DNA from: an uncultured Arsenicibacter sp.
GTDB taxonomy: Bacteria; Bacteroidota; Bacteroidia; Cytophagales; Spirosomataceae
Assembly (NCBI RefSeq): GCF_945952095.1
Contig: NZ_CAMFHL010000105.1
Span: 1 to 22,132 of the forward strand
Direction: 5' to 3'
DNA length: 22,132 nt
The notes below the pieces were generated by a model. The model did not search any database, had not been told where the DNA came from, and saw only the letters and a list, made by a program, of their open reading frames with translations. Below are positions 7,793-15,292 of this stretch, piece by piece. Both the position numbers and the translations under genes were made by a program. Within the stretch, counting starts at the first letter, position 1, and the number at the start of each line of letters is the position of its first letter.

Positions 7793-8800
7793 ATGACCAT
7801 GCGAATCTTAGCCTTTATTGTATTGTCGCTTTTGGCAACTATTGCCCTGAATTGTAAGAATTATAATGATACTATAAACCGGAGTGTATACGACGCAAAT
7901 AAGATTAAAGGTAAAGTTTACCTGAACGATGACTTTTTGGACGAACCATTGGCTATTGCTCCCAAGGCCAGAGTCTATCTGACTAACAGCTCAAATTCTG
8001 ATATTTATTCATTAAGCACAACGTCTGATAGCGACGGTGTTTTTGAATTCACCCATCAGCCTCATGCCGATCCGTACCTTTGTCTGGTCGGGGAATTTCG
8101 TAATACAAAAGGCATTCTCTTTAGGTCGGTGGTTAGATACAGCGATTTTCAAAAAGAAAATATTCTGTACATTAACCCTCAATATCCGGAAGGTAAAATT
8201 AAAGTGACAGTTAATGATGAGTCTGGTCAGCCACTTTACAAGGCCAATGCTTACTTATTTATTAATAAAGAGCAGGCTAACTCGGTATACAATAAGCCTG
8301 ATGGCTACAGCCAAATTAAAGAAGTGTCTGAAAAAGGAACGGCTGCTTTTTATAACCTGAACCCTGGGATTTATTATGTAACAGGGAAAAAGGATGAGTT
8401 GGTAACAGATCCGGTGGCTATTACAATCACAGACAGTGATGTTAAAAGCGCAACTGTATTGGCTGGGCAGATGAAAACACTAACGTTAACTCCACCTAAT
8501 CAAGTCTCAGTTCTTGTTAATGATGCGGCCGGAGAAGCTGTTTTTAACGCAGGAGTCTATATTTTTACAAGCAGTAGTCAAGCTGAGTCTATCAGTACAA
8601 TACCGTTAAATTACATCCGTAATGCTCTGACGGATAAAAAAGGAAAAGCATTTATGGGTAATTTACCGGATGGTAATTATGTTATTGCTGCCAGTACCAC
8701 TTTGGTAATGGGAGGAAAGGATGTTCTTCAAAAAGATATCCAGAAGTTTTCAGTGAATAGCAAAGTAGTGAGTAAGCCGTTATCACTTACGCTTCGTTGA
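7793..8800 (+). CDS. Putative lipoprotein with three regulatory-like beta domains
   Basis: The protein has 335 residues from ATG 7793; Met3 at 7799 (MRILAFIVLSLLATIALN) is an equally good start. The hydrophobic N-terminus ends at Cys21 (IALNC), a possible lipidation site though Asn before Cys is unusual. Three related beta domains follow, at about 37-120, 134-215 and 236-335, of the CarboxypepD-regulatory/Cna-B-like type. The second and third share the pattern VNDxxGxxxxxAxxYxF, then QAxS, then KGxAxxxNLxxGxYxV, so they probably arose by duplication. Such domains are usually structural or binding modules on the cell surface. It is the last gene of the rightward cluster, and a perfect hairpin follows 7 nt after the stop. 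Confidence 0.75.
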   Translation: MTMRILAFIVLSLLATIALNCKNYNDTINRSVYDANKIKGKVYLNDDFLDEPLAIAPKARVYLTNSSNSDIYSLSTTSDSDGVFEFTHQPHADPYLCLVGEFRNTKGILFRSVVRYSDFQKENILYINPQYPEGKIKVTVNDESGQPLYKANAYLFINKEQANSVYNKPDGYSQIKEVSEKGTAAFYNLNPGIYYVTGKKDELVTDPVAITITDSDVKSATVLAGQMKTLTLTPPNQVSVLVNDAAGEAVFNAGVYIFTSSSQAESISTIPLNYIRNALTDKKGKAFMGNLPDGNYVIAASTTLVMGGKDVLQKDIQKFSVNSKVVSKPLSLTLR

Positions 8801-8807
8801 TTGCTTG

Positions 8808-8844
8808 ACAATGTCCTTGACTTTGTTGGAGTCAAGGACATTGT
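8808..8844. terminator. Perfect 15-bp hairpin between convergent genes
   Basis: ACAATGTCCTTGACT (8808-8822) pairs perfectly with AGTCAAGGACATTGT (8830-8844) around a 7-nt loop TTGTTGG. It lies between the stop at 8800 and the end of the convergent epimerase gene at 8851. Its position suggests a bidirectional terminator, although neither side has a strong T-run. Confidence 0.8.
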
Positions 8845-8850
8845 AATTAC

Positions 8851-9912
8851 CTACTTCAAAATCGGCTCCAGCGCCGCGCGGTTTTCGTCGAGCCAGGCGT
8901 GAATGTCGGTTACAATCTCCTTGATGCCCAGTTCGGGTTTCCAGCCGGTCAGGGCCGTAACCTTTGTGTTATCTGTTACATACAAGCGGATGTCGGCTGC
9001 CCGGTTTTCAGTTACCGATTTAATCGGGATGGTTTTGCCCGTTACCTCCTGACAGATTTTGGTCAGCTCCTGCAACGACGCACTGCTTTCGACACCACCA
9101 CCGGCGTTCAGAATTTCGCCGTTAATTGACTCAATATTGTGCAGCTGCCAGTCGATCAGGCGGTACAGGTCGGCCACGTGGAGCATGTCGCGGGTTTGTT
9201 TGCCCGTTCCGCCGTATCCGATATAGGCCAGCGACTGCTCGAAATAGTGCTTGGCAATCCAGAGCACCATAACGCCCTGATCCACTTTCCCCATCTGCCA
9301 CGGACCGGTAATCACACCGCACCGGTTGATGACGGTTTTCAGCCCGTAGAACTCGTTATATTCCTGAATCAGCAGCTCTGACGCCAGTTTGGTTGTTCCG
9401 TAGAGCGAACGCGCGCCGTCCAGCGGGAAGTTTTCGGCAATACCCTTCGACGAAACACCCGGCACCGGCTGATCATCCGTCAGCACAAAGCGGGTGTCCG
9501 CCTCTGAATAGTTCAGGGTTTCAATCGTTTTGATCGGATAAATCCGGCTGGTCGACAGAAAGATAAAGTTGGCCTTATGCTTCAGAGCATAGTTCAGGCA
9601 GTTGACCGTCCCGAACAGGTTGGTGTTAATCAGGTAATCAGGCGTGCCGTCCAGACCCGCCAGTACCGATGGCTCTGCTGAGGCCTCAATAACTGAATCA
9701 ACCGCCGGCAGTGAGTCAAAATCTTCCTTGCTCCGGATATCGCCGTGGACAAACTCCACACCGGCCTGTTTCAACCGTGCGATGTTCAGCTCAGAGCCGC
9801 GGCGCTTCAGGTTGTCAAGGGCGAAGATCTGGTAGTCAGGGTAGTTTGTTTTCAGCGAGATGGCTAACGAAGAGCCCACAAACCCGGCCCCGCCTGTGAT
9901 TAGAATTTTCAT
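8851..9912 (-). CDS. NAD-dependent sugar epimerase, CDP-paratose 2-epimerase-like
   Basis: This 353-residue protein is an extended short-chain dehydrogenase/reductase. The nucleotide-binding motif is MKILITGGAGFVG (Gly7, Gly10, Gly13), followed by DNLKRRGSELN (33-43) and FVHGDIR (54-60). The catalytic residues appear as Ser120/Thr121 and YGTTK with Tyr171 and Lys175. The later segments DQGVM (211-215) and GTGKQTRDMLHVADL (235-249) resemble CDP-paratose 2-epimerase (Tyv/RfbE), which converts CDP-paratose to CDP-tyvelose for O-antigen. The first segment also matches that group better than GalE. The exact sugar substrate is uncertain and no other CDP-dideoxysugar gene is in the window. It lies downstream of kup in the same direction, separated by a strong palindrome. 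Confidence 0.85.
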   Translation of the reverse strand: MKILITGGAGFVGSSLAISLKTNYPDYQIFALDNLKRRGSELNIARLKQAGVEFVHGDIRSKEDFDSLPAVDSVIEASAEPSVLAGLDGTPDYLINTNLFGTVNCLNYALKHKANFIFLSTSRIYPIKTIETLNYSEADTRFVLTDDQPVPGVSSKGIAENFPLDGARSLYGTTKLASELLIQEYNEFYGLKTVINRCGVITGPWQMGKVDQGVMVLWIAKHYFEQSLAYIGYGGTGKQTRDMLHVADLYRLIDWQLHNIESINGEILNAGGGVESSASLQELTKICQEVTGKTIPIKSVTENRAADIRLYVTDNTKVTALTGWKPELGIKEIVTDIHAWLDENRAALEPILK

Positions 9913-9926
9913 AAATGTAAAGAGTG

Positions 9927-9989
9927 AAAGAGCGAAAGAGTGAGAGAGCGAAAGAACCGCTCTTTCGCTCTCTCACTCTTTCGCTCTTT
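9927..9989. repeat. Perfect 29-bp inverted repeat with 5-nt loop
   Basis: The left arm (9927-9955) and right arm (9961-9989) are exact reverse complements around the loop ACCGC. The arms are built from degenerate 8-base units of the form AGAG(T/C)GA(A/G), with an additional copy just outside the left arm (9921-9928). The element occupies nearly the entire 80-base gap between the kup stop (9993) and the epimerase start (9912). In RNA it would form a very stable stem that could terminate kup transcription or protect its 3' end. The purine-rich unit structure also suggests a dispersed genomic repeat. Confidence 0.9.
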
Positions 9990-9992
9990 AAA

Positions 9993-11936
9993 TTAGCTTT
10001 GGATACGCTTGAGTTTAACGTTTTCGACGGGCCGGATGATAAGCGGCACTTTCTCGATCTTCACGGAGCTGCTATCAAGGCCGAACCAGCGGTCTTCCGA
10101 CGTAGTAAAGCTCTTGATAAAGAAGTAAAGGTTCATGATGATCTGCTCGCTCCACGGCAGGTCGTTTTCGAAAGAAAGGAATTTTTCCAGCACGACAAAC
10201 CGGAAGTCGCCGATTACGTTCTGACGGCTTAAGGATTCGTACCGGCTGGTAATATCTACCTCCTTGTTACGCACCATGTCTTCAATCACTTTCCGGAAAA
10301 AGAGGTTAATCCGCTGTTCAACCCGGAAACCCAGCCGGAAGGTGACTTTATAGGCGTCATCGGGAGCAATCGTATTTACTTTATACTCCATGGTATACGG
10401 GTCATCCGTCGTATCAACGTGGACAAACCAGTAAATATCAGCCCGTTTGGGTCGCTTCTGGAAAATGGAATAAATGATTTTTGACTCGATTTCCGACTGC
10501 CGGGCGGCGTTGCTCATGAAGACCAGGTGGGTAGCGTATTTCGGAATACTGATGTCACGGCTCAGTTCCTTGATCGTCTGCAGGTAACTGTCAATCCGGA
10601 CATATTCGGTCAGACGCAACTTAATCTGGAATGACCGCAGCCAGATGTACATTACCGCCGCAATGGTCAATCCGATGACGAGCGATACCCAGCCGCCGTG
10701 CGGGAACTTGATCAGGTTAGCTACCAGGAAAGACCCTTCAATGGACAGATATACGGCCAGGAACAGGACAATGCCCCATGCCTGAAACTTCTTTACGTAC
10801 AGGTAATAGGCGGTCAGTAAGGTCGTCATCAACATGGTCAGCGTGATGGCCAGACCGTAGGCCGCTTCCATATTCGACGATTCGCGGAAGTAAAGTGTAA
10901 TGCCGACGCAGCCCATCCACAACAACAGATTGACACTTGGTACATAAAGCTGCCCTTTCTGCACAGACGGGTACCGGAGCCGTACTTTAGGCCAGAAATT
11001 GAGGCGGATGGCTTCGCTGATGAGCGTAAATGAACCACTGATGAGGGCCTGACTGGCAATAACTGTCGCCGAGGTAGCAATGACAATCCCGAAAATCAGG
11101 AACCACTCCGGCATCAGTTCGTACAGCGGAATCCGGCCGTTCAGGTTTTGTCCGTTCTGGGTAATCAGCCAGGCGCCCTGCCCGAAGTAGTTGATCAGCA
11201 GACAAATTTTGACGAATACCCAGCTGACCCGGATGTTACCGCGGCCGCAGTGACCCATATCTGAATACAGTGCCTCGGCCCCCGTCGTACAGAGGAAGAC
11301 AGATCCTAACAGCCAGAAGCCTTCGGGATGGCCGGTGAGCATTTTATAGGCGTAGTAGGGATTCAGAGAATACAGAATCGTCGGGTCATCGAAAATATGG
11401 ATGACGCCCAAAGTTGCCAGCATTGAAAACCAGACCAGCATGATCGGCCCGAATGCTGTACCAACAACGCTGGTGCCAAAGGCCTGAATCAGAAAGAGAA
11501 ACGTCAGAATGCCGATAACGATCGGAACCGTCGGAATATCCGGATAGAGAATCTCAAGCCCTTCAACGGCGGAGGAGACGGAGATTGGCGGTGTAATAAT
11601 GCCGTCAGCCAGGAGTGCGGCGCCGCCAATCATGGCCGGTACCGTGAGCCACCGTGCGTGTCGCCGGACCAATGCATAGAGGGCAAAAATTCCACCCTCA
11701 CCCCGGTTATCGGCCCGTAAGATCAGGACCACATACTTGATGGTGGTCAGCATGGTAAGCGTCCAGAAGATGCAGGAGACAGCGCCCCGGACAACATCTT
11801 CATCAACTACATTGTTTGGCCCGACAATGGCCCGGAGGGTGTACAGTGGGGAGGTACCGATGTCACCGTAAATAATGCCCAGTGCAACAAGAATGCCCGC
11901 GCCCGTTACGGTATCTAACTGTTTTTTATCTTCCAT
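9993..11936 (-). CDS. kup: Kup-family potassium uptake permease
   Basis: The protein has 647 residues, close to E. coli Kup (622). The first TM carries the family signature GIIYGDIGTSPLYT (20-33), followed by ADNRGEGGIFALYAL (75-89) and DGIITPPISVSSAVEGL (111-127). About twelve hydrophobic segments span residues 10-450, and a cytosolic C-terminal domain of about 190 residues follows, as in the KUP/HAK/KT family. It is expected to import K+ with H+ across the inner membrane. A Bacteroidota -7 element lies 53-60 nt upstream of the start. The gene stands between mntH (upstream, same strand, 144-nt gap) and the sugar epimerase, with its own apparent promoter and a hairpin at its end, so it is probably monocistronic. 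Confidence 0.96.
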   Translation of the reverse strand: MEDKKQLDTVTGAGILVALGIIYGDIGTSPLYTLRAIVGPNNVVDEDVVRGAVSCIFWTLTMLTTIKYVVLILRADNRGEGGIFALYALVRRHARWLTVPAMIGGAALLADGIITPPISVSSAVEGLEILYPDIPTVPIVIGILTFLFLIQAFGTSVVGTAFGPIMLVWFSMLATLGVIHIFDDPTILYSLNPYYAYKMLTGHPEGFWLLGSVFLCTTGAEALYSDMGHCGRGNIRVSWVFVKICLLINYFGQGAWLITQNGQNLNGRIPLYELMPEWFLIFGIVIATSATVIASQALISGSFTLISEAIRLNFWPKVRLRYPSVQKGQLYVPSVNLLLWMGCVGITLYFRESSNMEAAYGLAITLTMLMTTLLTAYYLYVKKFQAWGIVLFLAVYLSIEGSFLVANLIKFPHGGWVSLVIGLTIAAVMYIWLRSFQIKLRLTEYVRIDSYLQTIKELSRDISIPKYATHLVFMSNAARQSEIESKIIYSIFQKRPKRADIYWFVHVDTTDDPYTMEYKVNTIAPDDAYKVTFRLGFRVEQRINLFFRKVIEDMVRNKEVDITSRYESLSRQNVIGDFRFVVLEKFLSFENDLPWSEQIIMNLYFFIKSFTTSEDRWFGLDSSSVKIEKVPLIIRPVENVKLKRIQS

Positions 11937-11988
11937 ATCAGCGGATAGAGCCGGTCCCTGAATTGGTTAGGGCTACTGAAAAACGGGG

Positions 11989-11996
11989 CAAATATA
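11989..11996 (-). promoter_or_regulatory. Probable -7 element of the kup promoter
   Basis: TATATTTG on the minus strand (11996-11989) matches the Bacteroidota TAnnTTTG element. No clear TTTG is seen at the expected -33 spacing, so this is a partial match. Confidence 0.45.
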
Positions 11997-12080
11997 GAGT
12001 TTGTTTAGATTATTAGAACGGGAAAGGACGAAAGAGTATGTACAGGATGTCTTTTTTCTGTGTATCAGGCTATTTTCAGC

Positions 12081-13394
12081 TTAGAAAAGGGTCTGCCACA
12101 GCAGATAACCATTCAGAATAATGATAATAACGGCTACTGCCCAGGCCAGTACAGTCATCCATTTCGGATTAACGAACTCGCGCATTTTCAGGTGATTACC
12201 CGTAAACTGGACAAGTGGAACAACGGCAAAACTCAGCTGGAGTGATAAAATAACCTGGCTGAATACCAGTAATTCGGCCGTGCCTTTTTCTCCGTAGAGA
12301 ATGGCGATGATCAGGGCCGGAACAACGGCTAGTAAGCGGGTAATTAACCGCCGCAGCCACGGCTTCAGCCGCAGGTTCAGAAAACCCTCCATCACAATCT
12401 GACCGGCCAGTGTACCGGTTAGTGTAGAGTTCTGACCCGATGCCAGCAAGGCTACCGCAAACATGACACTGGCCAGCTTTACGCCCAGAATCGGATCAAG
12501 CAGGTGGTAGGCATCGGTGATATCGGCGATGTGCTGGTTACCGCTCGTGTGAAAGGCCGCTGCCGACAAAATCAGGATGGCGGCGTTGATGAAGAATGCC
12601 AGCAGCAGCGATACCGTTGAATCGATGGTCGCAAATTTAATGGCTTTCCGGCGGCCTTCTGAAGTACGGTCGTAATCACGTGTCTGAACAATACTCGAAT
12701 GCAGATACAGGTTGTGGGGCATAACCGTAGCCCCCAGAATCCCGATGGCAATGTAAAGCATACCCGGTGTAGTGACCACTTCAGGGCGGGGCAGGAGACC
12801 ACCGGCAATCTGCTGTATATCCGGTTTAGAGACGTAAATCTCGTAGGCGAAACAAAAGAAAATCAGGAAAATAAGTCCGGCAACGATGCTCTCGATGACC
12901 CGGAATCCTTTATGCTGGAGGTAAAGCATCAGGAGTACGTCCAGCACCGTAATGCTGACACCGATAGCCAGTGGTAAGCCAAAGAGCAGGTTCAGGGCAA
13001 TGGCCGAGCCGATTACTTCGGCAAGGTCGGTCGCCGCAATAGCGATTTCGGCCAGCAGCCAGAGAATTATGGAAACAGGTTTGCTGAAACTGTCACGGCA
13101 GGCCTGCGCCAGATCACGGCCGGTAGCAATCCCGAGTTTCAGCGCCAGGTGCTGTAGCAGAATGGCAAACAGATTGGAAATCAGAATGACCGAAAGCAGT
13201 TTATAGCCGAACTGAGCCCCACCGGCAATGTCGGTGGCCCAGTTACCGGGATCCATATACCCGACCGCAATCATGAGTCCGGGCCCGAAATAGGCCATCA
13301 GTGTTTTGAGAAACCCTGCATTACGGGGAACCCGGATTGTACTGTGCACATCTGGCAACGACTGCATGGCATTGTCTTGCCGCCAAGGTTTCAT
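12081..13394 (-). CDS. mntH: Nramp-family Mn2+/Fe2+ transporter MntH
   Basis: This 437-residue multi-TM protein carries both metal-binding motifs of the Nramp family: DPGNW in TM1 (48-52) and ATVMPHNLYLHSS in TM6 (222-234), where Asp48, Asn51, Ala222 and Met225 correspond to the known metal ligands. It should import Mn2+ (and Fe2+) with protons across the inner membrane. The start at 13394 gives an N-terminal tail MKPWRQDNAM; Met10 at 13367 is an alternative. It diverges from a DtxR/MntR-type regulator, with a palindromic DtxR-like box between them at 13453-13474, so Mn-dependent repression is likely. A weak -7 element TATATTTC (13445-13438, minus) could serve it, with the box at or just upstream of its -33 region. 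Confidence 0.96.
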   Translation of the reverse strand: MKPWRQDNAMQSLPDVHSTIRVPRNAGFLKTLMAYFGPGLMIAVGYMDPGNWATDIAGGAQFGYKLLSVILISNLFAILLQHLALKLGIATGRDLAQACRDSFSKPVSIILWLLAEIAIAATDLAEVIGSAIALNLLFGLPLAIGVSITVLDVLLMLYLQHKGFRVIESIVAGLIFLIFFCFAYEIYVSKPDIQQIAGGLLPRPEVVTTPGMLYIAIGILGATVMPHNLYLHSSIVQTRDYDRTSEGRRKAIKFATIDSTVSLLLAFFINAAILILSAAAFHTSGNQHIADITDAYHLLDPILGVKLASVMFAVALLASGQNSTLTGTLAGQIVMEGFLNLRLKPWLRRLITRLLAVVPALIIAILYGEKGTAELLVFSQVILSLQLSFAVVPLVQFTGNHLKMREFVNPKWMTVLAWAVAVIIIILNGYLLWQTLF

Positions 13395-13410
13395 AGACGT
13401 AAATACTGAC

Positions 13411-13426
13411 TTTTAGGGTACTTAAG
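13411..13426. promoter_or_regulatory. Possible second, weak DtxR-like box in the mntH leader
   Basis: TTTTAGGGTACTTAAG has a good TTTAGG half and a poor second half. It lies downstream of the weak mntH -7 element, where a bound repressor could block transcription. It may be chance. Confidence 0.25.
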
Positions 13427-13452
13427 AATAATTATCCGAAATATAGAATATT

Positions 13453-13474
13453 AAATTTAGACAAGCCTAAATTT
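13453..13474. promoter_or_regulatory. DtxR/MntR-like operator between mntH and mntR
   Basis: AAATTTAG (13453-13460) and CTAAATTT (13467-13474) form a perfect 8-bp inverted repeat with a 6-nt spacer. The core TTTAGACAAGCCTAAA closely resembles known DtxR-family boxes (TTTAGGC..GCCTAAA). It lies directly upstream of the mntR -33 element and over the presumed -33 region of mntH, so one site could control both directions. Confidence 0.75.
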
Positions 13475-13504
13475 TTTGTATGATTCTCTTAAAAACTAAC
13501 TTTG
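13475..13504 (+). promoter_or_regulatory. Bacteroidota-type promoter of mntR
   Basis: TTTG (13475-13478) is followed by 18 nt and then TAACTTTG (13497-13504), a perfect TAnnTTTG. The predicted start near 13511 leaves a leader of about 36 nt before the ATG at 13547. Confidence 0.7.
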
Positions 13505-13546
13505 TCGCCGAATTGTTTCAAAACGTTCAATAGCAAGTAAATTCCG

Positions 13547-14200
13547 ATGCATTCGTTCACCGAGGAGAACTATCTGAAAATCATCTATGCACTGTCGACA
13601 CGGCAGAACGGCGAGGTAACCACCAATGCCCTGGCAGAGATGACAGCAACAAAGGCGGCTTCGGTGTCGGATATGCTCCGTAAACTGGCTGATAAACAGT
13701 TGATTCATTACCGGAAATACCAGGGCGTCAGGCTAACGGAAGAGGGCGAACGGCAGGCCCTGCGGGTTATCCGGCGTCATCGGTTGTGGGAGGTATTTCT
13801 GGTGGAGAAGCTGGGTTTTGGCTGGGATCAGGTACATGATATCGCTGAAGAGCTGGAGCATATCCGGTCTGAAGAGCTGGTATCGCGGCTGGATATATTT
13901 CTGGGTTCCCCGAAAGTGGATCCGCACGGCGATCCGATTCCGACGCCTGCCGGCACAATGCCTCAGATCGAATACCGTAAATTATCAGATGTCGGGGTCG
14001 GCGAAGAAGTAACGATCATGGGGGTGCTCGAACATTCGCCGGAATTTCTGCAACACCTCGACCGGAGCGGCCTTACCCTGGGCTGCGCTGTTAAAGTTTC
14101 TGAAATAAGTTCGTTTGACAAGTCTGTTCAGGTGCACTTATCCGCCGAAAAATCGTTATTTGTCAGTTGCGAAGTAACGAGAAACCTCTTAGTCAATTAG
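13547..14200 (+). CDS. mntR: DtxR/MntR-family metal-dependent repressor
   Basis: The protein has 217 residues, the long DtxR layout. An N-terminal winged helix (about 1-65, with ALAEMTATKAASVSDMLRKL as the HTH) precedes a dimerisation/metal domain (70-125) and an SH3-like/FeoA-type C-terminal domain (145-217). Comparison with DtxR from memory places metal ligands at His78, Glu82, His97, Glu101, Glu104 and His105. Glu101 replaces DtxR Cys102, as in the Mn sensor MntR, favouring Mn2+ over Fe2+. The N-terminal ancillary ligands of B. subtilis MntR (Asp8, Glu11) appear as Asn8 and Lys11, which is unusual. Divergent mntH and the shared box support a Mn uptake repressor. The lptF/G-like gene follows after 15 nt. 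Confidence 0.9.
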   Translation: MHSFTEENYLKIIYALSTRQNGEVTTNALAEMTATKAASVSDMLRKLADKQLIHYRKYQGVRLTEEGERQALRVIRRHRLWEVFLVEKLGFGWDQVHDIAEELEHIRSEELVSRLDIFLGSPKVDPHGDPIPTPAGTMPQIEYRKLSDVGVGEEVTIMGVLEHSPEFLQHLDRSGLTLGCAVKVSEISSFDKSVQVHLSAEKSLFVSCEVTRNLLVN

Positions 14201-14215
14201 GCTGATTCACGATTC

Positions 14216-15292
14216 ATGAAATTATTAGACTGGTATATACTTAAGCGTTTTTTACAAACGTACGTCTTTGTGGTGTTTGTGATTGTGCTGGTTGTCGTGA
14301 TGATCGACTACACCGAAAAAATTGAAGATTTCCGGCAGCATAATGCCCCGTTCAGTAAGATCGTCTTCGACTACTACCTGAATTTTATCCCGTACTGGGC
14401 GAACTACATCAGTCCGCTCATGGTGTTTATTGCCACCGTTTTCCTGACCTCGCGGCTTGCGGCCCGTACCGAGATCATTGCCATTCTGAGCAGCGGGGTG
14501 AGTTTTATGCGGCTGCTGCTGCCTTACCTGATCGGATCGCTGGTACTCAGTGTAATGACCTATTTCATGGTGAACTACATTATTCCGAAGGCGAACAAGG
14601 TCCGGATTGCCTTTGAACTGCAGTATACCAAAGACCCGTATAACTTCTCCGGCCGGAACGTGCACATTAAAATTGCGCCGGATGTCTATGCCTATCTGGA
14701 GAGCTACAACAACTACAACCGGACCGGCTACAAATTTACGCTGGAACGGATCGAAGGTAACCAGCTGAAACAGAAGCTGACCGCCGACCGTATCGAGTGG
14801 GATACCACCCGCCGGAAATGGGCGATGTACGATTACCAGATCCGGACCATCGACGGCATTAAGGAAACACTGAAACCGGGGATGCGCGCCGATACGACGC
14901 TGAACCTGAAGCCGTCGGATTTCGAAAATGACTTTAACCTGTTCGAAACCTTTACATTGCCGGAGCTCAACAATTACATCGATCTGCTCCGGAGCCGTGG
15001 TGCTGACGGTCTCGAAATCTACCTGCTCGAAAAATACGCCCGCGACACCCGGCCGCTGGCCATCGTGATTCTTACCGTCATTGGTGTAATTGTGTCGGCC
15101 CGGAAAAGCCGGCGCGGGGTGGGCTGGCAGGTTGCCCTGGGATTCTTCCTGGCGTTTGTCTATCTCCTGTTTTTCATGCTGGCTAAGGGTGTGGCCCAAT
15201 CCGGCAATATGGATCCTTTACTGGCCGTATGGCTGCCAAACATTGTTTTTACCATCATTGGTGTAGTTTTGTACAAAACGATTCCAAGGTGA
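14216..15292 (+). CDS. LptF/LptG-family permease of LPS export (YjgP/YjgQ)
   Basis: The protein has 358 residues, normal for the family. Three N-terminal TM helices (about 12-32, 52-78, 98-124) precede a periplasmic beta-jellyroll region (about 130-265, with HIKIAPDVYAYLESY and WDTTRRKWAMYDYQIR), and three TM helices follow (about 278-296, 305-325, 332-354). This is the LptF/LptG arrangement, in which two such subunits plus LptB2 extract LPS from the inner membrane and pass it to the Lpt bridge. Sequence alone does not separate LptF from LptG. It is placed 15 nt after mntR, and its stop overlaps the start of the next gene by 4 nt. Confidence 0.9.
   Translation: MKLLDWYILKRFLQTYVFVVFVIVLVVVMIDYTEKIEDFRQHNAPFSKIVFDYYLNFIPYWANYISPLMVFIATVFLTSRLAARTEIIAILSSGVSFMRLLLPYLIGSLVLSVMTYFMVNYIIPKANKVRIAFELQYTKDPYNFSGRNVHIKIAPDVYAYLESYNNYNRTGYKFTLERIEGNQLKQKLTADRIEWDTTRRKWAMYDYQIRTIDGIKETLKPGMRADTTLNLKPSDFENDFNLFETFTLPELNNYIDLLRSRGADGLEIYLLEKYARDTRPLAIVILTVIGVIVSARKSRRGVGWQVALGFFLAFVYLLFFMLAKGVAQSGNMDPLLAVWLPNIVFTIIGVVLYKTIPR

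Noticed and set aside
9927..9989. CRISPR-like repeat
   Set aside because: The element is a single palindrome with a 5-nt loop and no unique spacers or cas genes nearby.
9924..10232. Open frame of 102 codons on the plus strand starting in the palindrome
   Set aside because: It consists of the repeat (KERKSERAKE) followed by sequence antisense to the 3' end of kup; no independent coding signal.
11937..12080. Factor-independent terminator for mntH
   Set aside because: No inverted repeat of useful length was found after the mntH stop; only an A/T-rich run (12050-12058) is present.
14252..15199. Long 315-codon open frame antisense to the LptF/G gene
   Set aside because: Its translation is rich in His, Gln and Arg with no domain pattern, while the opposite strand encodes a full, recognisable permease; it is a by-product of GC-rich codons.
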